A stretch of DNA of 64,000 bases from an uncultured Clostridia bacterium. GTDB lineage: Bacteria > Bacillota > Clostridia > Christensenellales > Aristaeellaceae. The translations under genes were made by a program, and so were the position numbers. The stretch's first letter is position 1; every line of letters begins with the position of its first letter. Shown here in pieces: positions 1 to 8,104 of the stretch. The stretch covers positions 1 to 64,000 of the forward strand of contig CALCQO010000012.1 in assembly GCA_937894675.1 (NCBI GenBank), read 5' to 3'. The notes under the pieces are model-generated. The model did not search any database. It was not told the DNA's origin and saw only the letters and a list, made by a program, of their open reading frames with translations.

Positions 1-140
1 GAAGTGTCTGATAAAAAATCTCCTATTTTTTTTTAATTTTTAAAAAAAAACCCCCTCCCCCATGCCCCATCCGCAAAAAACTTCAAAATTGAATCCGCAA
101 AAAGGCCTGGCGTACTCCCGTATACCAGGCTATTATATAA

Positions 141-201
141 AAGTTTTGAAGGAGGGGTGCGGGGAGGATGCTTTTTCAAAAGCGTCCTCCCCGCAAAACT
201 T
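141..201. repeat. nested inverted-repeat element downstream of hom
   Basis: An 8-bp inverted repeat (AAGTTTTG at 141-148, CAAAACTT at 194-201) encloses a near-perfect hairpin with 18-nt arms at 158-175 and 178-195, a 2-nt loop and one mismatch. It lies just past the hom stop codon, so it may end hom transcription, but no clean T-run follows on the minus strand. The nested ends look like a small dispersed element. Nothing else was recognised in bases 1-140, which are AT-rich and contain ATCCGCAAAAA twice. Confidence 0.5.
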
Positions 202-211
202 ATATCCTACT

Positions 212-1492
212 TTACTCCACGCCCTCGACCCTAAGCACGCTCTCCACCCGGGCGATGGCGGGGTCGATGGCCTGCAGGGCGGCCTGCAGGCTTTTTTCGT
301 GGGCGCGGTGGGTGATGACGATGACGGGAACGCCGCTGTCCCCTTCGGACTTGCGCTGAAGGATGGAGGAGATGCTGACATCATGCTCGCCCAGCTTGGT
401 GGTGATATGCCCCAGCACGCCGGGCTTGTCCTGGGCGCACAGGCGCAGGTAGAAGGCGGACTGCCAGTTGTCGGTCACCGTCAGGCTAGGGTGCAGATGG
501 GAAGTATTTTCAAAGGAGGGGTAGTCGGGCTCGGGGTGGGAGAGGGCATGCACCGTATCGCTGAGGATGGCGCCCGCCGTGGGCAGGCTGCCCGCGCCCC
601 GGCCGTAGAGCATCATGTCCCCGCAGGCGTGGCCGTGCAGGAACACCGCGTTGAAGGCGCCGCCCACGCTGGCCAGGGGATGGGTTTCGGGCACAAAGGC
701 GGGGTGCACCCGCACGTCCACGGTGTCGCCCTGGCGCTTGCCGATGGCCAGCAGCTTCAGGCGGTAGCCCAGATCCTTGCCTGCGGCGATGTCGCGCACC
801 TGCACCTGCTCGATGCCCTCGCGGTGGATATGCTCGTAGGGGATGCGGGCATGGAAGGCCAGGCTGGAGAGGATGGACAGCTTGTACGCCGCGTCGTACC
901 CGCCCACATCGCTGGCGGGGTCGGGCTCAGCCAGACCCAGCGCCTGGGCTTCCTGCAGCACCTCGCTGTAGGGGCGCATCTCGTCGGTCATTTTAGAGAG
1001 GATGTAGTTGGTGGTGCCGTTGACAATGCCCATCACCTGGGTGACGCGGTTGGCCTGCATGGACTCGGACAGGGTGCGGATGACCGGCACCGCGCCGCAT
1101 ACGCTGGCCTCAAAGTGCAGCCCGGCGCCGCCTTCCAGGGCGGCGGCCTGCAGGATGTGCCAGTTGAGGGCGATGGCCATTTTGTTGGCGGTGACCACTG
1201 TTTTGCCCCGGCGCAAAGCCTGAGCCATCAGGGTCGTGGCCGGCTCCTCGCCGCCCATGCACTCGATGACCAGGGAAATCTCCCCATCCCCCAGGATGTC
1301 CTCGGGGTTGGCTGTCAGCTTTTCGGCGGGAATGCCCTCCCGGCGCTTGGACAGATCCCGCACCAGGATTTTTTTCACCTGGATGTCCAGATGGTTGCGG
1401 TGCCCGATGGTTGGCCGCATATCCTCCAGCAGGGTGTAGACGCCGCTGCCCACATTGCCGCAGCCCAGCATGCCGATTGTCATCTGTTTCAT
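212..1492 (-). CDS. hom: homoserine dehydrogenase
   Basis: This 426-residue enzyme reduces aspartate semialdehyde to homoserine with NAD(P)H in the threonine and methionine branch of the aspartate pathway. The dinucleotide-binding loop GCGNVG is at about residues 10-15, the family motif GIVNGTTNYIL lies in the middle domain, and the catalytic segment GGYDAAYKL follows. A C-terminal ACT domain (about residues 350-426, DKPGVLGHITTKLGEHDVSI) indicates feedback regulation by threonine. Length is normal for the single-function Gram-positive form. The start at 1492 was chosen because GGAGG sits 8 bases upstream; the frame stays open further upstream but without conservation. It lies 16 bases after the ACT gene, so the two are probably cotranscribed. 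Confidence 0.95.
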   Translation of the reverse strand: MKQMTIGMLGCGNVGSGVYTLLEDMRPTIGHRNHLDIQVKKILVRDLSKRREGIPAEKLTANPEDILGDGEISLVIECMGGEEPATTLMAQALRRGKTVVTANKMAIALNWHILQAAALEGGAGLHFEASVCGAVPVIRTLSESMQANRVTQVMGIVNGTTNYILSKMTDEMRPYSEVLQEAQALGLAEPDPASDVGGYDAAYKLSILSSLAFHARIPYEHIHREGIEQVQVRDIAAGKDLGYRLKLLAIGKRQGDTVDVRVHPAFVPETHPLASVGGAFNAVFLHGHACGDMMLYGRGAGSLPTAGAILSDTVHALSHPEPDYPSFENTSHLHPSLTVTDNWQSAFYLRLCAQDKPGVLGHITTKLGEHDVSISSILQRKSEGDSGVPVIVITHRAHEKSLQAALQAIDPAIARVESVLRVEGVE

Positions 1493-1508
1493 AGGTAAAC
1501 CTCCATCA

Positions 1509-1922
1509 TCAGGGGTGATTGTTATGATGTACAGCGGGCTCCGGGGCCAGCAGCGCGCACCCCGCCTCCGCAAGGGTTTGCAGGGCATTGTCCCAATCCC
1601 GCTGTTGTACGAACAGGTAGTCCGTTTGATAGGTGGACACGGCGAACAGGCTGATGCCCCTGCGCGATAGCGCCTGGGACAGGCCCGCCAGAATGCCCAC
1701 CAGGGAAAAGTCCAGCTCCCCCGCCACATACAGGCCGCGCCAGCCATCCTCCCGCTTGAGGGCGCCCGGCGGCGCCAGGCGGGTGGGGCAGACCAGGGAG
1801 TATTCCCGGGGCGTGCGCGCCAGGAAACAGTAGGGCGCTTCCAGGCTGACCCCCTCAAAGGAGGCCAATAGGCAAACGGAAAACCCCTCTTCCAGGGGCT
1901 GGATGGGCAAAGCTTGCAGCAT
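1509..1922 (-). CDS. ACT domain-containing protein
   Basis: A 137-residue protein with two ACT-like halves. The second half (ELDFSLVGILAGLSQALSRRGISLFAVSTYQTDYLFV, about residues 70-106) fits the ACT_7/CASTOR-like fold seen in small amino-acid sensors. It has no enzymatic domain. It directly precedes hom on the same strand, which suggests a role in sensing an aspartate-family amino acid; that is inference from position. A GGGAGGTGCGCT ribosome site precedes the ATG, and a TATACT sequence further upstream may be the -10 of the operon. Confidence 0.75.
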   Translation of the reverse strand: MLQALPIQPLEEGFSVCLLASFEGVSLEAPYCFLARTPREYSLVCPTRLAPPGALKREDGWRGLYVAGELDFSLVGILAGLSQALSRRGISLFAVSTYQTDYLFVQQRDWDNALQTLAEAGCALLAPEPAVHHNNHP

Positions 1923-2071
1923 AGCGCACCTCCCGCGGCAATAGTATAGCGGAAATTCCCTGTTCCGTGCATGGGATTTTGGTATTTGCGCGGTATTTTC
2001 CGGCCTCCGGGCAAACCTTGCCCGCCCACGGGTATTTGTGTGCGCATTGTGTAAAACCCGCTTGTTTGCGC

Positions 2072-2099
2072 TTGATTTTTAAGATGAATCCTGTATAAT
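2072..2099 (+). promoter_or_regulatory. sigma-A-type promoter of the HPr-like gene
   Basis: TTGATT (2072-2077) and TATAAT (2094-2099) are separated by 16 bases and lie 32 bases before the HPr-like start codon. Confidence 0.6.
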
Positions 2100-2131
2100 G
2101 AAACAAGATTACAATGTGTGGAGGTACCTAT

Positions 2132-2362
2132 ATGAGATCCATCCCGATTAAATTAAGTTTTGCCGAGGAAGTAAAAACATTCGTCAACGTGGCCAACCGC
2201 TACCCCTATGATATGGATCTGCGCGCCGGCCGCCACGTGGTGGATGCCAAATCCATCCTAGGTATCTTCTCGCTGGATTTGTCCCAGCCCATCACCCTGG
2301 AAGTGTACGCGGACGAGTGCGAGGATCTGGTCAACGACCTGCAGCAGTTTGTCATTAAATAA
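2132..2362 (+). CDS. HPr-like protein lacking the active-site histidine
   Basis: A 76-residue protein with the size and C-terminal half of HPr. The segment VDAKSILGIFSLDL (about residues 38-51) matches the region around regulatory Ser46 of HPr, with Ser41 in the equivalent place. The N-terminal loop that normally carries His15 (GxHARPA) is replaced by SFAEEVKTF with Lys15, so it cannot relay phosphate from PEP in the usual way. Such histidine-free HPr relatives are common in clostridia and their function is not established. The ATG at 2132 has GGAGGT 8 bases upstream; an upstream in-frame ATG at 2114 would place that site inside the gene. Confidence 0.8.
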   Translation: MRSIPIKLSFAEEVKTFVNVANRYPYDMDLRAGRHVVDAKSILGIFSLDLSQPITLEVYADECEDLVNDLQQFVIK

Positions 2363-2488
2363 ACCCCCGGCGCGCGGCGCCATAAATGGGCGGCATATCT
2401 GCCGCCTTGTGTGCCCTGCGCAGGCTTTGCCTTGGCGGGGCATTTTTGTATGTGTATATCCGCGCCCAGCGCGAGAAAGAGGTACCAG

Positions 2489-3388
2489 ATGATTCTTTGC
2501 GACGCCCACTGCGATACCCTGTATAATCTGTATACCAAGCCCGGCCAGCCCACGGACATTACCATGGAGCGGCTGGAAAAAGGCGGGGTCAACCTGCAGA
2601 CCATGGCCATGTACATCGGCTCCGACCCCAGCCCCGAAGCGGTGGATAAGCTGATGAAGGGCATGTTTGAGGAGTTTGAGAAACTGAAGCAGCAGGGCTG
2701 GGTGCAGGCCATGGATCCCAGCGAAACGGAGGACGGCAAGGTAAAGGTGATGCTGTCCCTGGAAGGCTGCGAGCCTTTCGAGAAGGGCCTGACGGTGATA
2801 GAGGAATACCGCCGTAAGGGCATCCGCATGGCCGCCATCACCTGGAATTTCTCCAATAAACTGGCCACTTCCCATAACACCGACGCCACCACGGGGCTGA
2901 CGGAGTACGGCATGCAGGCGATTAAAGAGATGCAGCGCCTTGGCATCGCGGCGGACGTGTCCCACATCAACGAGGCCGGTTTTTGGGATATTATCAACAA
3001 AACCGACGCGCCGCCGGTGGCCAGCCATTCCTGCGCCCGGGCGCTGAGCGAGCATACCCGCAATTTGACGGATGAGCAGCTGAAAGCCATGTTCCAGAAC
3101 GGCGGCTGGGTGGGCATTAACTTCTTCCCCAAGTTCCTGAATATCGACGGCCCCAGCACCCTGGACACGGTGGTGGATCATATCGACCATATGTACCAAC
3201 TGGGCGGCGCCGGGTATGTGGGCCTGGGCAGCGATTTTGACGGCATCGGCACCAAGCCCGAGGGCCTGGATAACCCGCTGGACTTCCCCGCCCTGCTGAA
3301 CAAGCTGCGGGAGAGGGGCTATAAGAAGCCCGACCTGGAGGATATCGCCGGGCAGGCCTTCATCCGCTACTACAAGCGCATTTCCTGA
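2489..3388 (+). CDS. membrane dipeptidase family (M19) peptidase
   Basis: A 299-residue zinc dipeptidase of the renal dipeptidase family, which cleaves dipeptides including those with a D-residue at the C-terminal side. The metal ligands are visible: D-x-H-x-D at residues 5-9 (DAHCD), bridging Glu92 (SLEG), His159 (DVSH), His180 (SHSCAR), and the late GLGSDFDG loop. There is no signal peptide, so it is cytoplasmic as in other bacterial members. The ATG at 2489 follows AAAGAGG; the open frame extends 26 codons upstream without conservation. The 126-base gap before it reads as a GC-rich region without a clear promoter. Confidence 0.92.
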   Translation: MILCDAHCDTLYNLYTKPGQPTDITMERLEKGGVNLQTMAMYIGSDPSPEAVDKLMKGMFEEFEKLKQQGWVQAMDPSETEDGKVKVMLSLEGCEPFEKGLTVIEEYRRKGIRMAAITWNFSNKLATSHNTDATTGLTEYGMQAIKEMQRLGIAADVSHINEAGFWDIINKTDAPPVASHSCARALSEHTRNLTDEQLKAMFQNGGWVGINFFPKFLNIDGPSTLDTVVDHIDHMYQLGGAGYVGLGSDFDGIGTKPEGLDNPLDFPALLNKLRERGYKKPDLEDIAGQAFIRYYKRIS

Positions 3389-3403
3389 CAGCGTCATAGT
3401 GAG

Positions 3404-3465
3404 GATTCCAAAGAAAATCATTTCCTTTGGTGGGGTTTGGGGCAACGCCCCATAAAAAACCCAGC
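3404..3465. repeat. dispersed hairpin repeat, family A, copy 1
   Basis: The unit runs GATTCCAAAG, 11 variable bases, CTTTGGTGGGGT, then TGGGGCAACGCCCC and ends CCCAGC. It forms a CCAAAG/CTTTGG hairpin followed by GGGGC/GCCCC. A second copy with the same frame and a different stem is at 54654-54714. It sits 15 bases after the dipeptidase stop. Confidence 0.65.
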
Positions 3466-3570
3466 GGACACAGCGCACGTCTGTCCGCGGCAAACGCGGA
3501 TAGCGGAAAGAACGCGCGATACGAAAACCCTATGCGGAGCAGCCTGCTCCGCCTTTTTTACAGGGAGGGC

Positions 3571-4452
3571 ATGGCCATCACCAGAGTAAAAGCACAACCG
3601 AAAACCAGGCGACGCCTGCTGATTTCGCTGATTCTGCTGGCGTTTCTGCTGTGGTGCGCTTGGGACACCTCCAACCTGATGGTTACCCGCTATACCATCG
3701 TAAGCCCCCGCCTGCCCCAGCGCTTCGACGGCTTCACCATCGCCCAGGTGTCGGATTTGCACAACGCGGTGTTCGGCAAGGAGAATGAACGCCTGCTGGC
3801 GCTCCTTCAGCAGGCGGAGCCGGATATCATCGCCCTGACGGGGGATTTGGCGGATTCCCGGCATACGGATATAGACGCCGCCCTTGCCTTCGTCCGGCAG
3901 GCCGCGGCCATCGCCCCTTTGTACTATGTCATCGGCAACCACGAGGCGCGGCTGGCGGAATACCCGGCCTTTGAAAAAGAACTGAAAGCCCTGCATGTCA
4001 CGGTGCTGCATAACCAATCGGCGTATCTGGACAGGGATAGCCAGCGCCTGCGCGTCGCCGGCATGGACGACCCCGGCCTGCAAGGCAGCCGCCTGACCCG
4101 GGAGGAGGAAGCGCAGGTTGCCGAAAACTACCTGCGCGCCATCGGCCGGAGCGGGGATTTTACCCTGCTGCTGAGCCACCGCCCCAAGTTCCTGCCCCTG
4201 TACGCTCAGTACGGTATGGACGCCGTGCTCACCGGGCACACCCACGGCGGGCAGTTCCGTTTGCCCTCTTTGGGCGCTTTCTTCCTGCCCGGCCAGGGCT
4301 TCTTCCCCCGCCTGGACGCGGGACTCTTTGAGGAAGAGGGCACCCAGATGGTCATCAGCCGGGGCCTGGGCAACAGCATCATCCCGCTGAGAATCCTCAA
4401 CCGGCCGGAGTTGGTGGTGGTGGATCTGAAAACCTCGCCCGGCGGCGATTGA
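3571..4452 (+). CDS. YkuE-like metallophosphoesterase
   Basis: A 293-residue calcineurin-type phosphoesterase. A single N-terminal membrane segment (about residues 14-32, LLISLILLAFLLWCAW) anchors the catalytic domain outside the membrane. The binuclear metal site is seen as AQVSDLHN (D-x-H), LTGDLADS (GD), IGNHEAR (GNHE) and the late GHTHGGQF (GHxH). Related proteins act on undecaprenyl-linked or UDP-linked envelope substrates, but the substrate here is unknown. The ATG at 3571 has GGGAGG 4 bases upstream; the longer open frame from 3427 runs back through the family A repeat and is not used. It stands alone between unrelated genes. Confidence 0.88.
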   Translation: MAITRVKAQPKTRRRLLISLILLAFLLWCAWDTSNLMVTRYTIVSPRLPQRFDGFTIAQVSDLHNAVFGKENERLLALLQQAEPDIIALTGDLADSRHTDIDAALAFVRQAAAIAPLYYVIGNHEARLAEYPAFEKELKALHVTVLHNQSAYLDRDSQRLRVAGMDDPGLQGSRLTREEEAQVAENYLRAIGRSGDFTLLLSHRPKFLPLYAQYGMDAVLTGHTHGGQFRLPSLGAFFLPGQGFFPRLDAGLFEEEGTQMVISRGLGNSIIPLRILNRPELVVVDLKTSPGGD

Positions 4453-4527
4453 TGAAATCCCTCCCCTGTGCTATCCTTTGAGTAGAATACAGTTTTTGTC
4501 CCCTCCGCGCCGGAAGGAGAAGAAAAG

Positions 4528-6099
4528 ATGGCTCTCACCATACGGGATATGTTAGGCCTCCCCTCCTTGTCCATGGCCCAGGTCGTGGCCGGGCAGGGCG
4601 GGCTGGATACGGCGGTGGACAGCGTGTCCGTGCTGGAATGGATGGATCTGAAATCCTTCCAGCGCCAGTTTTTTGTGCAGAATGAAATCGTCATCACTTC
4701 CTTCTACGCCTTCCGCCACGATGTGCCCGCCCAGCTGACGGCTATCCGGCGCCTGAAGGAATCCGGGGAAGTGGGGATGATTCTATACTATGTCGGCGTT
4801 ATCCTGCCCCGGCTGGACCCGCGGGTCATCCGCCTGGCGGACGCGCTGCAGTTTCCCATCCTGATGATGCCCCCCAACCGGATGGAGTTCCGCTATTCCG
4901 AGGCCATCGCGGACATCAGCGAGCGCATCCGCCGCAACCGCCTGGGCGACAACAATTTTGTACAGAATACATTGGAGCGCCTGGCCGGGGTGCCGGAAAT
5001 GCACCGCACCATTTCCACCGTGCTCAACATGCTGAGCAACCAGCTGCAGATGACGCTGATTCTCACCGACGGCCACTACGGCGAGTACGTGGCGGCCGCC
5101 TGGCCCCCCGCCCAGGGCATCCCCGTTCGCGCCATGCTGGACGGCTACCTGGCCAGCCAGGATGTCGGGGAGGGGTACAGCGTGGTGGGCGTCTACCCGG
5201 TCAGCAACACCAGGTGGCAGCACGCCCGTCTGCTGGCCATCGCCCAGCAGAACGCCCCCGGCCAGCGGGAGCATGCCGCCATGGCTGCCCAAGTGCTGGA
5301 ATTGACCCTGAAGCTGTGGAAAAGCTACGAGTTTGACAATTACAGCGCCGACCTGATCAGCGCTGCCATCAACAACGAGGAGACGGAATTAAAACGGCTG
5401 CTGAAGCGCCGGGGCCAGAGCGGCTTTCCCTATACCACCCTGTGGGTGATTGCCGTACCCGGCCGGGAGGATCATTACGAGCAGCGCTCCCTGCTGCTGG
5501 CAAGCGCCTACCGCCGCCTGCTGACCAGCCTGGAAAAGGACCGCATGCAGGGCCATCTGGCGGTGTTTGACGGGTACATCATCGGCATCCTGGGCGCGGT
5601 GGCGCCGGACTATCTGCTAGGCTTGCTTGCGGGGCAGGGGCTGATGGGGGCGCAGATTTTCTCCCTGCCCTCGCCCAAGCATTTCCACCAAAGCTTTCTG
5701 CGCACCCTGGATGTAATGGACATGGCCGCTCTGGTCTACCCTGACAAAGCCTGTGTATCCCCCCAGGAACTGCGCTTTCTGGAAGCGCTGAAGGAATGCC
5801 GGGACAAAGGCCAGGAAAGCGTGGAGGAGGCGCTGTCCGTCCTTGCCCCCCTGCGGGAGGGCAGCGATAAGGAAGGCAGCATGCTGGTTACCCTGGGCTG
5901 CTACCTGCTGGACTGCGGCGGCAGTATGGAGGAAACGGCTAGCCGCCTGTACCTGCACCGCAACACCATCAAATACCGCCTGCAGAAAATGGAGCATCTG
6001 CTGGGCTTTTCCCTCACCGCACTGCCCGGTTCCATGGCGCTGTACAAAGCCCTGGCGTTGTTGCGTTTACAAGGGAATGTCCCCGGAAACCGGAGCTGA
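4528..6099 (+). CDS. PucR family transcriptional regulator
   Basis: A 523-residue activator of the PucR/CdaR class. The N-terminal PucR domain (MALTIRDMLGLPSLSMAQVVAGQGGLD) is followed by a long middle region and a C-terminal HTH_30 domain near residues 465-505 (LYLHRNTIKYRLQKMEHLLG), the family's DNA-recognition helix. PucR members usually switch on purine or other nitrogen-heterocycle catabolism genes. It lies directly upstream of a cytosine-permease-like transporter operon with only a terminator and a leader in between, so it probably controls that operon. The start has GGAAGGAG 9 bases upstream. Confidence 0.9.
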   Translation: MALTIRDMLGLPSLSMAQVVAGQGGLDTAVDSVSVLEWMDLKSFQRQFFVQNEIVITSFYAFRHDVPAQLTAIRRLKESGEVGMILYYVGVILPRLDPRVIRLADALQFPILMMPPNRMEFRYSEAIADISERIRRNRLGDNNFVQNTLERLAGVPEMHRTISTVLNMLSNQLQMTLILTDGHYGEYVAAAWPPAQGIPVRAMLDGYLASQDVGEGYSVVGVYPVSNTRWQHARLLAIAQQNAPGQREHAAMAAQVLELTLKLWKSYEFDNYSADLISAAINNEETELKRLLKRRGQSGFPYTTLWVIAVPGREDHYEQRSLLLASAYRRLLTSLEKDRMQGHLAVFDGYIIGILGAVAPDYLLGLLAGQGLMGAQIFSLPSPKHFHQSFLRTLDVMDMAALVYPDKACVSPQELRFLEALKECRDKGQESVEEALSVLAPLREGSDKEGSMLVTLGCYLLDCGGSMEETASRLYLHRNTIKYRLQKMEHLLGFSLTALPGSMALYKALALLRLQGNVPGNRS

Positions 6100-6111
6100 A
6101 GGGCCAATCAC

Positions 6112-6149
6112 GCCTCTTTTTTGTCAGAATCGACAAAGAAGAGGCTTTT
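6112..6149 (+). terminator. rho-independent terminator after the PucR gene
   Basis: Arms 6112-6125 and 6132-6145 pair over 14 positions with one mismatch around a 6-base loop, followed by TTTTATTT. Confidence 0.8.
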
Positions 6150-6189
6150 ATTTCGTCTTTTCGACATATAAACCCCCTTGAGCACTTTA

Positions 6190-6391
6190 TATAATCATCG
6201 TATCAAGCTGAGAACCCTTCTCAGCCATCGTTCCTTCCCATAGACCCCCGCCCCGCTGTTCAGGGCGGGAATAGCCAAACGGCGGCGGACACGCGCGGAC
6301 AGCCCGGACGCGGGCACAGGAGGCGCTGCCCGGAACAGACGCCGCGGCGGGCAGGGAAAAATCTGCAAACGCATCAACAAAGGAGATATGG
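6190..6391 (+). promoter_or_regulatory. promoter and structured 5' leader of the permease operon
   Basis: TATAAT at 6190-6195 is the best -10; no good -35 is seen 17 bases upstream, as expected for an activator-dependent promoter. The expected transcript starts almost on a perfect hairpin, GCTGAGAA/TTCTCAGC (6207-6214, 6218-6225), followed by a CCCGCCC/GGGCGGG stem near 6246-6270 and more GC-rich sequence, for about 190 bases before the ATG. No known riboswitch was recognised. Confidence 0.5.
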
Positions 6392-7735
6392 ATGAGTACG
6401 GAAGTAAAACAGGTTGCCCGGGATGTATCGGGCGACTACGTAGCCTCCAGCGTTCCCCTGGAGGAACGCAAAAGTTCCGCCAACATCTTCGCCACGGTAG
6501 CGGGCTGGATCATCTGCCTGTCCACCATGCTCACCGGCGGCGCCCTGGCCATGGGGCTGGACTTTCAATCGGCCCTCATCGCCACGGTGGCGGGCATGGC
6601 CATCCTGACGGTCATCTCTGCGCCGCTGGCGGCGCTGGGCGGCAAGTTCGGCGTGAGCACCACCATGATTACACGCCCGGTGTTCGGCATGCTGGGCTCC
6701 AAGGTGTTCGGCATCATCGTCGCCCTGCTCAACGGCATCGGCTGGTTCGCCTTTCAGGCGGCCTTCTTCGCCCTGACCATGCAGCAGCTGTTCCCCAATT
6801 CCTTCTTCAATGATCTAACGGTGGGCTCCATCATCGGCGGCTTCTTCATGACGCTGACCGCGCTGTACGGTTACAAGGGCATCGCCATCCTCAGCTTCCT
6901 GGCCGTGCCGCTGATTATCATCCTGAGCGCCTTTGGCGGCATCGCGGCGGTGGAAACAGGGGGCGGCCTAAACGCGCTGCTGAGCGCCACCGCCACGGGC
7001 ACCCCCATCTCCCTCTCCAGCGCCATCGCCATCGTGGTGGGCAACGCGGTGCTGGGCTCCCTGATTCTCTCGGACATTTCCCGCTACGCGAAAAACGCCA
7101 AGACAGGCGCGGTGTCCGCCTCCATGGGGTACCTCATCGGCGGCGTGTTCACCATCATCTGCGGCCTGGCCATGGCTTATGTGACCAATGTGCAGGGCAT
7201 CGGCTCCACCCCCAACCTTCCCCAGGTCATGGTTACTTTGGGGCTGGGCGTGGGCGCGCTGGTCATCCTGGTGCTGGCCCAGTGGACCACCAACACCGCC
7301 AACCTCTACTCCGCCTCCCTGGGCATCGGCTCCTTCCTCAATGTGCCCCAGAAGGTCACCGTCGCCATCATGGGCATCATCGGTACCTTAATGGCGGTGT
7401 TCAATGTGTATGAAATCTTTATTCCCTTCCTGGTAGCCCTGGGCACAGCCCTGCCCCCCATCGGCGGCGTGATGCTGGCGGACTACTACATCCTGCACAA
7501 GCTGGTGAAAAAGGAAGAATACGCCTTTGAGCACGGCACCAAGTATCCCCAGCTCAACCTGCTGGCGGTGGGCGTGGTGGTGATTACCTCCGTGCTGACC
7601 ACCGGCCCCTTCAAGAACATGTTCATGGCCAGCTTCATGAGCCTGATTATCGCTTTTGCCGCCTACGGCGTCCTTGCCTCCTTCATGAGCAAGTCGGGCA
7701 TCCGCTATACCATCGGCGAAAGCGTGTCCAAATAG
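6392..7735 (+). CDS. cytosine permease-like NCS1 transporter
   Basis: A 447-residue membrane protein of the NCS1 (CodB-type) nucleobase:cation symporter family with about 12 hydrophobic segments. The N-terminal part (VPLEERKSSANIFATVAGWIICLSTMLTGG) and the segment MITRPVFGMLGSKVFGIIVALLNGIGWFAFQA are typical of CodB proteins. It should import a pyrimidine, hydantoin or similar ring compound with a proton or sodium ion; the exact substrate cannot be read. The start has AAAGGAG 9 bases upstream. It heads a run of four closely spaced genes behind a PucR regulator and a DUF917 protein ends the run, a setting that favours a ring-nitrogen compound as substrate. Confidence 0.88.
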   Translation: MSTEVKQVARDVSGDYVASSVPLEERKSSANIFATVAGWIICLSTMLTGGALAMGLDFQSALIATVAGMAILTVISAPLAALGGKFGVSTTMITRPVFGMLGSKVFGIIVALLNGIGWFAFQAAFFALTMQQLFPNSFFNDLTVGSIIGGFFMTLTALYGYKGIAILSFLAVPLIIILSAFGGIAAVETGGGLNALLSATATGTPISLSSAIAIVVGNAVLGSLILSDISRYAKNAKTGAVSASMGYLIGGVFTIICGLAMAYVTNVQGIGSTPNLPQVMVTLGLGVGALVILVLAQWTTNTANLYSASLGIGSFLNVPQKVTVAIMGIIGTLMAVFNVYEIFIPFLVALGTALPPIGGVMLADYYILHKLVKKEEYAFEHGTKYPQLNLLAVGVVVITSVLTTGPFKNMFMASFMSLIIAFAAYGVLASFMSKSGIRYTIGESVSK

Positions 7736-7744
7736 GAGGGATCT

Positions 7745-8095
7745 ATGAAAAGCAAGAACATCATCTACCTAAACATCGCCCTGGCCATTGTCAACGCGGT
7801 GCTGGGCATCATCAACGCCAAATGGTTTCTGGTGCTGGCCGCCCTCTTCCTGTCCGCCCTGGTGCTGCTGGGCGCTCTGAAGTACCTGGTAAAGCCCACC
7901 TATGAAAACCTGCGCAGCTTTAGCTGGTACAACATCATCGCGGGGCTGAGCATCCTGTCCCTGGCATGGAGCAGCTTCTACGGGCTGCCTACCCTGGGGT
8001 TTGGGCAGATTATCGCCGCCCTGCTGATTACCCTGGGCGCGTGCTACACCCTGTATCTTGCCGTGAAAGAAGGCAAGGTAGCCCTGATACCCTAA
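7745..8095 (+). CDS. small four-helix membrane protein, unknown function
   Basis: A 116-residue hydrophobic protein with about four membrane segments (IIYLNIALAIVNAVLGIIN, WFLVLAALFLSALVLLGAL, YNIIAGLSILSLAWSSFYG, IIAALLITLGACYTLYLAV). I recognise no family. It starts 9 bases after the permease stop with AGGAGGG as ribosome site, so it is cotranslated with the transporter. A role as accessory subunit of the permease is possible but unproven. Confidence 0.75.
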   Translation: MKSKNIIYLNIALAIVNAVLGIINAKWFLVLAALFLSALVLLGALKYLVKPTYENLRSFSWYNIIAGLSILSLAWSSFYGLPTLGFGQIIAALLITLGACYTLYLAVKEGKVALIP

Positions 8096-8104
8096 GGAGG
8101 CGGC

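Noticed and set aside
62..1498. 478-codon open frame on the plus strand opposite hom
   Set aside because: Antisense to a conserved gene, rich in Gly/His/Gln as GC-rich shadows are, and without a ribosome site.
3427..3570. Longer N-terminus of the metallophosphoesterase
   Set aside because: It would translate a family A repeat; the best ribosome site is at 3561-3566.
6207..6240. CTGAGAACCCTT resembling the core of a TPP riboswitch
   Set aside because: It is only a simple hairpin; the later conserved segments of the TPP aptamer are absent.
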